Positions 23,390 through 34,557 of a DNA stretch of 64,000 bases are shown here, piece by piece. The DNA is taken from NCBI GenBank assembly GCA_032622095.1, contig CP136069.1:72441319-72505318 (forward strand), given 5' to 3'. This stretch comes from Siphonodentalium dalli. Lineage: Eukaryota > Mollusca > Scaphopoda > Gadilida > Siphonodentaliidae. The notes under the pieces are model-generated. The model was given only the letters and a program-made list of their open reading frames with translations. It had not been told where the DNA came from and did not search any database. Position 1 is the stretch's first letter, and the number at the start of each line of letters is the position of its first letter. The position numbers were made by a program, and so were the translations under genes.

Positions 23390-23499
23390 TCAGTGAGAGC
23401 TTTCGGATGAATGGCAACAAGCTATATTTCCGACTAAATCCTGAAAAATTACCCATAATTCCGCTGTGGTTAAGGAGTCGATTATTTAGGGCATTACTG
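23390..23499. mobile_element. Family A, right half only
   Basis: Begins at the loop (CTCAGTGAGAGCTTTCGGAT) and runs to the intact right terminus. There is no left arm. Confidence 0.88.
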
Positions 23500-23545
23500 T
23501 AGCGTGAAATCCATCGACAAGCTCGAAGATGCTTTATGCATATTA

Positions 23546-23564
23546 CCCCCCCCCCCCCCCCCCC
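23546..23564. repeat. 19-C homopolymer
   Basis: Uninterrupted C run at the distal end of the minus-strand SINE. Confidence 0.85.
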
Positions 23565-23569
23565 ACTGT

Positions 23570-23924
23570 GTTAAGGCACAGTTAATACAGAATTATTTAG
23601 TGCATGCTATGAGGAGCATGCAATCTCAGCTGCATTGGTGCGCATCAGGAATAATCATGCTGACAAGAGCCATAAACAGCCCAATGAGTACTCATTTAAC
23701 ACATGAGTGGTGCGAAGCAGTCATTGTACGAGTGACCTTGCTCAAGGGTTTCAAATTGGCGTGAGAATTGAACAGTGTACGATCCAAGATTTGAACAGCA
23801 TACGATCCGGTGATTCGGCGTCACTCAATCCACTCACAATAAACCACCAGCGGCTGCGAACTCATCTTGATGTGTTGACAGCGAAGACAAGATCGACACA
23901 CTAACCACTGGACCACAGAGCTCC
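23570..23924 (-). mobile_element. tRNA-derived SINE
   Basis: On the minus strand the head begins at about 23924 with GGAGCTCTGTGGTCCAGTGG. An A-box-like TGGTCCAGTGGTTAG is at 23915-23901, and a B-box-like GAGTTCGCAGCC follows about 40 bp later at 23863-23852. That spacing is as in tRNA genes. The body includes CCCTTGAGCAAGGTCACTCG, a motif familiar from metazoan SINE cores. The tRNA fold itself has decayed, so this is not a tRNA gene. The 3' limit is uncertain, near the C-run. Confidence 0.65.
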
Positions 23925-24057
23925 ACAATCTTTGCAATAAGATTGGCATAATTTCCTTAATTAATTTGATATGCCAAACAACAATTTTGCTTATTTGACA
24001 TTCATCATTGTTTTTTTGTTCAGGTAAAGCATTGGGTTATTTGATTGTTATATTCAG

Positions 24058-24137
24058 TTAACACATTCACTGCCGACCACAAGTTATCTTGTACTTTTTG
24101 CATGTAATTGAATGGGCGTCGGCAGTGAATGTGTGAA
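24058..24137. mobile_element. Family G: 80-bp TTAA mini-element
   Basis: TTAACACATTCACTGCCGAC faces GTCGGCAGTGAATGTGT, enclosing only about 40 bp (including TTGTACTTTTTGCATGTAAT). The right TTAA has mutated to TGAA, which is also the first base group of the adjoining B element. Confidence 0.75.
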
Positions 24138-24400
24138 CCCTGTCATGATGGTGTTTCCTGAAATTTAACGAAAACCCTGTGCCAAACTGCCAATGCATTC
24201 TCTTATATATGCGAGTCGCCCATAGGGCGCCTCATATATACAAGAGAATGCATTGGCCTAACAATAATACCTTGATCTTGTAAGCCAGTGCATTCTCTTA
24301 TACATTTGAGGCTCCCTATGGGAGACTCGCATATACAAGAGAATGCACTGGCAGATGGTCTTTAATGCTGCACCATCGCAGCTCCCGTCATGAAAGTGAT
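24134..24400. mobile_element. Family B MITE, both hairpins intact
   Basis: A clear reference for the two-hairpin layout. ATGCATTCTCTTATATATGC and its complement form hairpin 1 around GCCCATAGGGC. After a spacer (ATACCTTGATCTTGTAAGCC) hairpin 2 forms around CTCCCTATGGGAG. The outer ends TCCTGAAATTT and CAGCTCCCGTCATGAAAG are not mirror copies. Confidence 0.92.
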
Positions 24401-24455
24401 GTACATGTAGATGCAGTGAAATAATCCATACAGACAATGGCCTTGCTTGAAATGC

Positions 24456-24606
24456 TTAACCCTTTCTACACTAAATACTATTTTTAAGTAATTATCATGC
24501 AGGAAAATTTCAGAAAAGGACCATCCCCTCCAGTTGAAGAATGGACCATTCCAATGTATACTTTAAGAACGGAATGGGAGAATCCATTTAGCATACAAAG
24601 GTTTAA
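24456..24606. mobile_element. Family F MITE, short form
   Basis: TTAACCCTTTCTACACTAAA to GCATACAAAGGTTTAA, with GGGAGAATCCATTTAG near the right end. About 150 bp, so internally deleted relative to the 262-bp copy. Confidence 0.75.
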
Positions 24607-24914
24607 ATTTTCCCAAATACAGCAAAAACGGAAATTTGAGAAAATAGTCTTTTTTTCATACAGCATCACTTTGTACTACCAAAATAGCTAAATCAATAAG
24701 ACCCACAAACGACTGAAAATAGCATTTGTTTCCTATGGCATTGCTTTAGAATTGCATGAAATTCTATATTGGCTTCAATAGTGTTAGTTCTTTCTGTATA
24801 TAATTTAAACTGCTGAACCACCAACAATATAGCAAGACCAGTTTACCAGGCTTTTATTACAGAAAATCAGAAAAAAAGAAAGACACACACACCCCAGGTA
24901 GGCTGTGCTTTAAT

Positions 24915-25095
24915 TAACAATGTAATTAGCTACCTGTAACGGCAGGTGAATCACTCTGCAGATATTAAAGCAGTGCCTGCGTTACCTGGTCGCAGCTAAT
25001 AACTGACGTGTAGCCGAAGAATGCATGTTATATCTCCGTCCATTCCTTTGTAATAAGACCAGCGAACAGCAAACAACAATTTTGCTCATTAGAAG
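24915..25095 (+). repeat. Repeat P, copy 2 (uninterrupted)
   Basis: Aligns with 23235-23388 and then, without a break, with 23930-24010 (GCAAACAACAATTTTGCTCA). It shows the state before insertion of the half A element and SINE. Confidence 0.6.
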
Positions 25096-25365
25096 TTTAG
25101 CATATCTGCTTCTTTTTTTTTTTTTTGCATCCGTGTAATCAGGTCGAGATAGTTAGTTAGTGCGAGAGTGAGACAGCGAGTGCGAGGGGAAAATATATTT
25201 TGCATCTGCTGTGAAAAAATGAGTGTTTGTAAAGCTTGGCAGAGGAGTAGTAATTTATTTACATCAGTGTGCGGGAGGTTTATAAACTACTGCAGTATAC
25301 ATATCCTATGTGAGGTGTTCACAGGTAGCAAGAAACTCAGCAGATTTAGTGTAGATATCCACTTG

Positions 25366-25533
25366 TTTGCACGATTCAGGGATGTTGCGACAAGGGGAGA
25401 GGTGTGGGGGGGGTTTCTCCCTGACTTTGGTAAAAATTTGTATCAGTTGGGTTTGCACGATTCAGGGATGTTGCGACAAGGGGAAGGGCGTTGGTTTCCC
25501 ACGCAACATTGGTCAAAATTTTTATCAGTAGGA
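25366..25533 (+). repeat. 86-bp tandem duplication
   Basis: TTTGCACGATTCAGGGATGT at 25366 recurs at 25452, and the following GCGACAAGGGGA, GGTAAAAATTT and TATCAGT words recur in order. The 135-residue open frame across it is a by-product. Confidence 0.8.
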
Positions 25534-25749
25534 AATACTCTGTCTCAAACAGTGGTTGAATATAGAGGAGAATAGTGTACTCTGTTGAAATGGATATTCG
25601 GTGATTCAAGCAAGAAAATAGTTTGAAAACTAAAATAGTATCCTTTTATATGTACATGTAGTATCATTTTATATGTAGCATTTATCATTTCAAACACTAT
25701 TTTATAAACTATAGAATATCAAAAATAAAATATAAAGATACAAAGTAAA

Positions 25750-25781
25750 CAATTAATCTGGAACCCTGAATACATCTTTAA
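25750..25781. mobile_element. Family L solo terminus
   Basis: CTGGAACCCTGAATACATCT followed by TTAA, matching the right end of L at 52.9 kb. The TTAA is shared with the F element that starts here. Confidence 0.65.
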
Positions 25782-26021
25782 CCCTTTCTTTACTAAATAT
25801 TCATTGACGAGTAGTTATCGCTGTTCAGATAATAAGTTCAACAAATGACCTTTTTAAACTTATTATTTGAACATTTCCCTCCAATAATTAGGACTGCTTC
25901 AGCACATTTATTATCCGTCAATCCACTTTTATTACCTGAACACCTCCCCAAATGAAAAATGTACCATTTCAATGTATACTTTTATAACTGCCTGGGAAAA
26001 TCCATTCAGTATAGAAAGGGC
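25778..26021. mobile_element. Family F MITE
   Basis: TTAACCCTTTCTTTACTAAA, CTCATTGACGAGTAG-type left arm (one change), AACTTATTATTTGAACATTT, and right end CAGTATAGAAAGGG without its final TTAA. Confidence 0.8.
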
Positions 26022-26058
26022 CGCTGAAGCATGGGGACTGAAGGTCTTGGGACAGAAA

Positions 26059-26072
26059 GGGGGGGGGGGGGG
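26059..26072. repeat. 14-G homopolymer
   Basis: Uninterrupted G run just right of the F element. Confidence 0.75.
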
Positions 26073-26269
26073 AAGAGTCATCCCTCCTGTCCTGGGAATT
26101 AAGCTGAATGATTGTACCACCCACACCCGTCATTTGTTAAATGTCGATTAATGATACGTATTCATGCTTCTGTATATGACACATGTGTGACCACCTTACC
26201 AGTTTAACAGTTGACTTATTTAGACACTACATACCGACTGTTGCACTGTTGACCAAGAGCATCGCTAAG

Positions 26270-26605
26270 GCGTGGCAAAATATTCCATAAAGGGACATAA
26301 AAATTGGTGGGCGGAACCTAAATTTGAACTTGACCTGTATTGTGGGCTTAAAGTACACTCACATACCAAATTTCATTCCATTCAGTTCAGACTTACTAAA
26401 GTTATCATCTGGAAATAAAAAGTGAGCGCAAGTTCAAACAAAAAGGACCATACTCCAGTGAAAATTGGTGGGCGAAACCCAAATTCTAACTTGACCTGCA
26501 TTTTGTGGTTTACTCTAAGGATATCACCTAGAAAACCAAAAGCAAATGGACGGACGGACAGATGGACGGACAAACAGGCCAATAACGTAATACGTTCCGT
26601 TTAAA
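26270..26605 (+). repeat. Dispersed repeat with GGACGGAC-rich 3' end
   Basis: AAATTGGTGGGCG(G/A)AACC then AACTTGACCTG occurs twice (26309 and 26463). The element ends in ATGGACGGACGGACAGATGG. I associate such tails with dispersed repeats in bivalve and brachiopod genomes. Open frames across it are not genes. Confidence 0.55.
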
Positions 26606-26881
26606 AAAAAACAGGCATATAAAACTGTATGCCCATAACAGTGGACGGAGAGCAAGGAGTTAAATTTACACTCTGTTCAGGGGTCCCGGATGCATCAACA
26701 AATTCAACATGGTTCCCACAGATCAGAGATAATGAAATTCAAGGCAATTCAAGGGCATTTTGTGACAATTTTCAATGTGCATCATTCTGAAATTCAATGC
26801 CATTTCTCGACAAATTTCAGATTTTTCAAGATCTTCAAATATGTGTTCAATAATGATATAAAATAAAGCCTATCAAGACTA

Positions 26882-27101
26882 CAGTATAGCCCTAATTAAT
26901 CGACTCCATAACAACAGCAGAATTATGGGTAATTTTTCAAGATGTCGTCGGAAATATGGCTTGTTGCCATTCATCGGAAAGCTCTCAGTGAGCAGTGAGA
27001 GCTTTCCGATGAATGGCAACAAGCCATATTTCCAACTAAATCCTGAAAAATTACCCATAATTCTTCTGTGGTTAAGGAGTCAATTATTTAGGGCATTACT
27101 G
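26882..27101. mobile_element. Family A MITE, full palindrome
   Basis: Both arms are present; the loop carries an extra CAGTGAGCAGTGAG. Left terminus CAGTATAGCCCTAATTAATC. Confidence 0.93.
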
Positions 27102-27132
27102 TATCATGGTAAAATTAGCCACTTTCTAACCT

Positions 27133-27385
27133 ATAACCCTTCCATGACTGAAGTTTCCTGAATTTTTTAGAAAACCCTGTGCCAATTCATTCCTTATATA
27201 TGCGAGTCACTTGCATATATAAGAGAATACATTGGCCTAACAATATTTACCTTGCCTTGTAAGCCAGTGCATTCTCTTATATATGCAAGGCTCCCTGTGA
27301 CAATCACATATATAAGAGAATGCACTGGCTATATGGCACTGGTACATGATCTTTTATACTGCTGCACCAGTGGTTAAAGGGTTAA
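27133..27385. mobile_element. Family B MITE
   Basis: Left ATAACCCTTCCATGACTGAA (TTAA decayed), right AAAGGGTTAA intact. Hairpin 1 is collapsed (ATGCGAGTCACTTGCATATA); hairpin 2 is partly kept. Confidence 0.85.
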
Positions 27386-27747
27386 ATTGTAACTTGGATT
27401 CAAGGCTATACCAGGCAGGAACAGTGATCAAGCAGGTTTGTTTGTAAACTGTACCATGATAAAAGTATCACCGACCGGAACAACATGACTAAAGAGCAAG
27501 GATTAAATCAGTGATGCAAAGCCATTTTAAATACTACTATAGTCAAATATATCAGTAACAATTGAGCTTCTCAAATTATTAGGTCAAATTATTAGGCCGA
27601 GGGAGGTTTATATGACCATGCAATTGTGTTGTTACTAGCTGTACTGTACGCCTATTGGTTCATATAGATAAACAGAAAAATACGCCCAATTAGAGGTACA
27701 TGTAGCTGGAAGAAGGAAAAGTTAAAAGTAAAGCTACTAGAAGGGGA

Positions 27748-28132
27748 AGGGGAAGTGGGATAGCATCACCAAATTCACCCTCTGGATATCTCATTCTATT
27801 TTATGGGCCTCATCCCCTCGGAAGTATCGTATCTATACATGTACATAGTCTCAAATTAACATTGTTCAAGTTATTTTTTCCCTTCTGTTCAGTTTCTATA
27901 CACCCTAATTTGCAGAAGATAACATGCATAATCGAGGTGACTAATGGGTGAACATCACCAACTTCAACTGGGGAACTTCAATCTGATCCCAGGTCTACCA
28001 TAGCAGCTGAGGCCAAAGGTCCACAGGGTGTGAATTTGGTGGTGCTAGACCACTGTGCGGGATAATGTCACTAAATTCAACCTCTGGGGGACCTCATTCT
28101 GCAAATGTCAGACACTATTTCAAGGCTTGTTT
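27748..28132. mobile_element. Family C MITE, left-truncated
   Basis: Starts in the stem of the first module (GGGATAGCATCACCAAATTC) and then runs to the right terminus CACTATTTCAAGGCTTG. Same linker subfamily as 20.7 kb. Confidence 0.8.
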
Positions 28133-28568
28133 GAAATATAATGATCAGAGCGCTATCACTGAACACTTGAGAACTTATATTATTAGGTCAAGGTTACGAG
28201 ATTGCAACTGTTTTGTTTTTGCAGGCCTAGTTTTGGGTGGTGATGCTGTAAATATAACCTCAATTTTAATAGAGGGTCTGAAGGCATCAAAAATTGAAGG
28301 GTACGGTACAAGCAAGGGGAAGAGGTTTCTATGAATGTCCCATATAAATACAATATGTCACTGAGCATTAGACATGCTAAACATATTTAAGTTAGTATTA
28401 TAGTACTGAAATTCAGTAAACTTGAGCCTCACATATTATTAGGCCAAGGTTATGAGCATACAATTGTAAAATGATATTTCCACTGAAAGTCTACATGTGT
28501 AGGCAGGAAATTTCCTCTCAAACCAGGGGAGTAACAAGCACAAGGTGACGAGTGCAAGAAAGATGGTA

Positions 28569-28781
28569 CAGTGATACCCGAAGTATATGACCCTTTAACC
28601 ACAGCAGAATTATGGGAAATTGTTCAGGATTTAGTCGGAAATATGGCTTGCTGCCATTCATCGGAAAGCTCTCGGTGAGAGCTTTCCGATGAATGGCAGC
28701 AAGCCATATTTCCGACTAAATCCTGAAACATTTCCCATAATTTTGCTGTGGTTTAGGGGTCGATTATTTATGACATTACTG
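28569..28781. mobile_element. Family A MITE, full palindrome
   Basis: Arms are well matched near the loop (GGCTTGCTGCCATTCATCGG). The outer 40 bp of the left arm has decayed (CAGTGATACCCGAAGTATAT) while the right terminus ATTACTG is kept. Confidence 0.9.
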
Positions 28782-28792
28782 TAGATCTGCCT

Positions 28793-28830
28793 TGACCCTT
28801 TCTATACTAAATACTCATTGATAATTAGTT
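28793..28830. mobile_element. Family F left-end fragment
   Basis: TTGACCCTTTCTATACTAAA then TACTCATTGATAATTAGTTC. It stops where D sequence begins. Confidence 0.55.
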
Positions 28831-28925
28831 CTACCTTCACAAGGTTCCCAGGTTTTGAACTGGTGGAATATAAAACTGCAGGAGTAGCCAGAGTAGATAT
28901 TCATAGCATGATCTAGAGAGATGGG
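28830..28925. mobile_element. Family D fragment (one terminus)
   Basis: AAGGTTCCCAGGTTTTGAAC, TGGTGGAATAT, then GCCAGAGTAGATATTCATAG and CATGATCTAG. It is the outer ~95 bp of the right arm. Confidence 0.7.
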
Positions 28926-29383
28926 GTTTTGTGGAACTCACCTATTTTGCAGCAGCAACATAATAGGACAATGAAGGTGATAACATTCTCTGAGGCAGAT
29001 GGAACAGAACAAATCTGCAACCATTAGAGTTACACAAGGAGCTATTTTTTTAACTCGAATCTAAACATATTCCCATGAGAGTGGCCAGTGCATATACACA
29101 GTGATATGGAATGCGTTGAGGGTCACTTCCTGTGTATGTGGCTGGTCCATCGTAATTTTAGCAGTAAAGTGTAATATGAGTGCACCACAGTCCGAGATGA
29201 AAGAGTTTTACGATTTAAGAATACATCTGTTGTGGGCCATTAAAAAACAATACCATATGAATGCAGGCCACAACTAATGCAACACATATGCTGCTTAGTT
29301 AACCCAGATTTATATGCATCAATACTTTGATCTAGATATGCACCAATGCTCCAAGGGGTGCATTCCACTTAGTGGTTTAACCC

Positions 29384-29792
29384 TAGATCATGCAATGAAT
29401 CTCTGCTTTGGCTAACAACCGTAGAGAGCATATTCCACCAGTACAAAACCTGGGAACTTTTTGAAGTTTTGACAGAGAACCTTATAAAGTCGAAAATATA
29501 ACATGGGGAATATATTTCTTAGTGATTATCTGTCATTTCTTTTTTCCATTTCATAGAGAAATTTTAGAATTGTTTTCAAAATGAAATTCAACGCAAATCA
29601 CAATTGGCTCACAAGAGTCAACTAAACATGCAACCTTCACCTACTGTGAAATACAATATTAAGGAACAGGTATTAATTAAGAAATATGTTATCTGGGTTG
29701 TTTTTTCAATGTTATAAAGTTCCCTGTCAGAGCATGAAAAGAGTATGATCTTTACGGGCGTAACTAATGTAGAGATAAATGACATGATCTTA
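29384..29792. mobile_element. Family D element, internally rearranged
   Basis: Left end CTAGATCATGCAATGAATCT with CATATTCCACCAGTACAAAA and GAACTTTTTGAAGTTTTGAC. Right end GTAGAGATAAATGACATGATCT. The centre includes CTCACAAGAGTCAACTAAAC. Both ends survive, but the middle is shortened. Confidence 0.75.
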
Positions 29793-30885
29793 AATCACCC
29801 ATGACACAAATAAAAATAACAATCAATGGACCCACAATAATCAGTGATGAAATAACAATGACAAAAATATAAATTATTTTTGCCTTGATAGTCAAGTGGG
29901 CAATTTTTAATGAAGGTTTATATGCAAGTTTCCAGAGCAAAAGTTATATTATGTTATTTATTAAAGTATGAAGCAATATGAATATCAATTGTCTTGAAAC
30001 TATTATTTTTTTTTGTACAGAATTATAACCTTATGACCAACTTAATGAAAAAACAATATACTGATAAAATTGAAAAATTAAAATACAAATGTATTAATGA
30101 AGTTCATCTCATCCGCAGACAATTATTAATAATTTTCAATATTACATCAAGTTGCAAGCATAGTATGAAACATTTTCCCAGTTTGTAAACTCTTACTGCA
30201 GAAATATCCAATCAAAAGTTGTCACTGCATGTCTTCCTTAATATATATATATTGTATAGATTCTAGGAATGTTTAAACTTTCTACTAACCTTGTGAATCA
30301 ATGAGAAAAAAACTTAAAATGCACTGTTATTTTTATCCAAGCTGGACTATAGAGTGATGTCCTACCGATGATAAAGCTTCCAGTAAACTGATGCACAATG
30401 TTGTGCGGGGGTAGCAAGTGTGAAATCCATTTCAAAAGGCCATGTAATATATCTCATCCCTGGTCATTCCTACACAATACATTGTCCGGTGTGACATCAG
30501 AACCAAACAATGTGATGTATGGCCGCTATCTCTTTTGTGCAGCTTTTTTTGATCGAAGTATTTTTTTCAATCAGGGCGGTTTGAATGCAAATCAATTAAC
30601 GCCATGTAAGGCTGGGTTTCTGTTAGACAGTGGTTCAAATTCACGAGCCCCTAACACATTGTCAGTCTGTGTGTGTCACATAGATTGTCTTCTATCCGAT
30701 GATCTGATTTATTGCCATTTTACACTGTGTTGTGCATCAACATTGTTCAGATCTGGTATCAGATTTCCTAATCACTTGACATCAACAGCCAGAAGATATG
30801 CTCATTGATCACAAATGAGAAATTTAAGGCAATCAAGCAACAGAATTCAAGATATTAGAATTTTTTTTTAAACGCAGCTTCTTAA
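29793..30885. other. No gene recognised
   Basis: The 136-residue frame at 30398-30808 has no repeated or domain-like pattern that I recognise. A short (AT)n run lies near 30241. I do not call a gene here. Confidence 0.35.
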
Positions 30886-31205
30886 TCATGTCACGAATCT
30901 CTGTTCTGGCTAACACCCATAGAAATCATATTCCACCAGTACAAAACCTGGGAACTTTTTGAAGTTTCAACAGGAAACAATATAAAGTCGAAAAATATCG
31001 CGGGGAATATATTTCTTAGTTATTACCTGTTCCTTAATAATGTACATCACAGTAGGTGAATGTCCCAGCTAGAGATTGCATCATTTAGATGACTACGCTG
31101 AGCCAATTTTGATGTGCATCGCTCACAAACTTGGAATCCCTCATAGGAAAATAATTCTACTCTAGTATGTTAATTGTGATATCGACTCACAAAGGTTGAA
31201 ATTAA
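30886..31205. mobile_element. Family D element, right part lost
   Basis: TTAATCATGTCACGAATCTC, CATATTCCACCAGTACAAAA, TTAGTTATTACCTGTTCCTT and AGGTGAATGTCCCAGCT. It fades after the ATATCGACTCACAAAGG segment. Confidence 0.65.
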
Positions 31206-31865
31206 CCCTCTTCACATCCTGTTCTCCACAGGTAAAAAAGTCTACACAGATGTGATATTGTCTAATGGCTGCGATTACGTTAAACTCCAACAAACCAAAC
31301 CATAGTAAAACGGTAAACGATTGATAAGACATCAACAAACTGAGAGGAGTGGTCGAGTAACCCTGATTACTAATGCAAATATATGCACAACGGCATGGAA
31401 ATAATGCAGTTCGAGTCATAAGAGGGAAGGTCCCAGCTATATATCACAAGACTCCTACAAACAAGCACATGTGGGCAGCGATGGTGCGTTTTATTTGCTG
31501 TGCTACATGGACAGAGTATTTGAACATGCCAGGGTCACGGATAGAGGTTTCTATACAAACTGGACAAATAGCAAATATCCACCACTGTACATGCCGATGC
31601 ATAATATTCCCTTTACAGTCAGGGACAAAAGTAACTGTATTAATTGCTGCATGGTTGGTGACCCACAATTAAGATTGAACTGATGATTTGAGATGTAGAG
31701 ATTGTAGATTACACGGGTGTAGTCTACCCAAACATACATGTACAACATTAGCGATCTTCATTCAAAAAGTGTGAATATTATTTAAAGACCGCTAACAAAG
31801 TCTTGATGTAAATTTTGAATTGCAGAATATCAGGACGCCTACTTTATACTGACACTAATAAAGAT
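31206..31865. other. No gene recognised
   Basis: Several 65-99 residue frames overlap on both strands between 31373 and 31748. That pattern is typical of non-coding DNA with few stops. No domain seen. Confidence 0.3.
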
Positions 31866-32010
31866 GGGGAAATTCACTAAAAAAAATGTCTGACCGAAAT
31901 CATAATCTCAGGTTCCAATGGTGGTAAATATCTGTACCAAGTTTTTAAAATTCACCAAAGTTTCATCCATGGACAGACAGATGGACGGACACGCTATATA
32001 TCTAGTGAAT
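31866..32010 (+). repeat. Dispersed repeat with GGAC-rich end
   Basis: ATCTGTACCAAGTTTTTAAA, TTTCATCCATGG, then ACAGACAGATGGACGGACAC. Same general layout as 26.3-26.6 kb. Confidence 0.45.
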
Positions 32011-32887
32011 TAGGTTTGTATCAATTTTTGCTGGCTCACTATGAATCCGGGGCCATACCCACATTAATATGACTGCTGAGAAGATATACATTTATAAGTG
32101 TTCAATTGACTTTGGTCACAATTTTTTGAGGTTGTTAAAGTTAGGACACAAAATCTCCTTAAAACAAAATATGTTTGATATCTGGTTGTGCAGTACCCAA
32201 GATCAGTTTTTGGGATAGCTCATTAGTCTAATAGCTTTGGAAAATATAGAAGAAAAAAAACAACAAATGTTGAAATTGCCAGGCGCGCGATATCTTTCCC
32301 CCCATTTTCAAGTAAATTATGACGTAGCTTCCCGGCTTTGATAAATTTAACTGTAGTCTGACAATAAATTCTGGAATCACATATAATATTCTATTCTCAT
32401 GTGTACTTTATGACGGAAAATTGTGGGGGGAAAAACATCAAAACCTAGAAATTAGGGGAAAACGCATTAGGACAAGGCTTATTTAGGGCAGAGTGTCCCT
32501 GAAGACAAATGATACAACAATGGAAAATATGTATCCATACTACGTCAAGTCCGAGAAAAAACATTACCGCGGATTCCCCAAATCACAGCGACATAATTCA
32601 TGATGTCCCTGTGCCGGCCAGACGGCGAGTCGGAACGGATGATTGATGGGGGAGGTCACCAATAAATAATTAGTAAATTTTTTAAAAAGAAAATCGTATT
32701 TCCCAGCAGAATAAAGCAAGGCCGGGTTCGGTTGTGAGTAATGTGATGTATACATTAAGCGATATCTATCATTCATATGTGAGTTGGATTGAAGCTGGAG
32801 AGGAAACAGGAAAAAATCTGATTCGCCAGCAGTCTGCTTATATTAAATAATTATAAGGCAGCTAACTGACATCAGTATTAAGACTAT

Positions 32888-33105
32888 ATACTCTACTGGG
32901 TAAATCATGACTATATCATCGACTAGGTAAATCATGACTATATCCTCGACTTAGTAAATCATGACTATATCCTTGACTAGGTAAATCATGACTATATCCT
33001 CGACGAAGTAAATCATGAGTATATATCCTCGACGAAGTAAATCATGACTTATCCTCAACTAAATGTAGGTAAATCATGACTATATATATCTATCAACTAT
33101 GTAAA
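32888..33105 (+). repeat. 27-bp minisatellite, ~8 copies
   Basis: Unit GTAAATCATGACTATATCCT plus CGACTAG, with variants CGACTTA, TTGACTA, CGACGAA and extra TATA. The array degrades towards the right. No open frame crosses it. Confidence 0.9.
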
Positions 33106-33504
33106 TCATCAACGGCAAAGGGGCACAAATTACAGAAAAGGGCACTTTTTAAATTCAGAGACAAAAGGAAAATTGTTGAAATCATACAGCACGTTAAAAC
33201 ACTTTCAAGAACCAAGTCCACATTTAAAAATAACTTTGTTTCACTTGACCCTTTTGTTACAATTACAAGTAATCATAGGTTTAATAACTTTTGAGATTAA
33301 AAATTATTAAGCTACTAAAATTAATATACTTATTAAATATATCAATGCACTTGTTATACACAAATTCAGAACTTTTAACATAACCTTCAAAATATAGTGC
33401 TGAGAAATGCCTCAGTAAAAACGATTTTAATGTTGCACAACATACGGATACCATAGAGTACAATACATTATGATGATTGGTACGAACATAAAAGTGAAGA
33501 AGTA

Positions 33505-33717
33505 CAGTAATTCCCTAAATAATCGACTCCTTAACCACAGCAGAATTATGGGTAACTTTTCAGGATATAGTTGGAGATATGGCTTGTTGCCATTCATTGG
33601 AAAGCTCTCACTGAGAGCTTTCCAATGAATGGCAACAAGACATATTTCCGACTAAATCCTGAAAAGTTACCCATAATTCTGCTGTGGTTAAGGAGTCGAT
33701 TATTTAGGGCATTACTG
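33505..33717. mobile_element. Family A MITE, full palindrome
   Basis: 213 bp with TA flanks. Arms are nearly perfect, with a few arm-specific changes (TCAGGATATAGTTGGAGATA on the left). Confidence 0.95.
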
Positions 33718-33827
33718 TATAGAATCTGCATGAGGTGACGATTCCATTATGATCGGTCGAACATTTGTAGATGTTATCACTGAAGCATCATGTGATCATA
33801 GCTATCCACTCATCCGAATTTGATGAA

Positions 33828-33901
33828 TGTCCGATATATCAATATGTATAGAGGTCCGATATATCAATATGTATAGAGGTCCAATATATTCATATGTACT
33901 G
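33828..33901 (+). repeat. 25-bp tandem repeat, 3 copies
   Basis: GTCCGATATATCAATATGTA plus TAGAG, twice exactly and once with changes. Confidence 0.8.
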
Positions 33902-34557
33902 CATATTATTGTTTGTATGCTAAACATTTACATTTGAGATGTTCATAATTCTCAAAATGAGTATTCTCAATTGTGATCTTTTTTACTGGTTTTCGACGTT
34001 TTGTGGACAATTTTGTGGATTTCCGCTCTGCATGTGCCAAACGAGTGATGGCTATAGCAGGTACTTCTCATTAGAAAATTGGCTTAGGAAATTTTGACTA
34101 ACTCGGCATAAAATCGGACCAGGCATCTTTAAAGACATATTATGGACTTGTTCAGGTGCGTGAAACTGATATGTTATATAGGACTCACATGCTACCACCA
34201 ACTGGAGGAATGTAATATTCTACTAACATCGCAGAAAATTTCAAACCAATCGATTGCAGCGCTCCATAGAAAACATGAACTATGCTCATTTGTAAATATT
34301 TTTATCTCGATTCGGGACACAAATATCGGCAATAAACTGATGCAAACCTTTTCTCCACCGAGAGTCACTGCATTTAATTAATTTATAAGAATGACGGTGT
34401 GTGTTGTCAATTTGGATATAATATTTGTAAAAATAACTACTTTGAGCAAGATTATTCTCCATTTCTAATAGATCACCCTATCAGAGAGTTTAACATCACT
34501 TTAAACTAAGTTTATAATTATAATAATGGCCTGGTGATATGATAAATACCAGTAACT
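33902..34557. other. No gene seen
   Basis: Unique AT-rich sequence; short frames only. Confidence 0.35.

Noticed and set aside
23850-23924. A functional tRNA gene
   Set aside because: A- and B-box-like words exist, but the acceptor stem and anticodon arm do not pair. The adjoining SINE core explains it better.
25168-25575. 135-residue open frame
   Set aside because: It crosses an 86-bp tandem DNA duplication that continues in a different reading phase, so the peptide is not repeated. Not protein-like.
26422-26604. Charged peptide from GGACGGACGGACAGATGG region
   Set aside because: It is the simple-sequence tail of a dispersed repeat.
30398-30808. 136-residue open frame
   Set aside because: No domain, signal peptide or repeat recognised, and no start or splice context. 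The length is within expectation for 64 kb of non-coding DNA.
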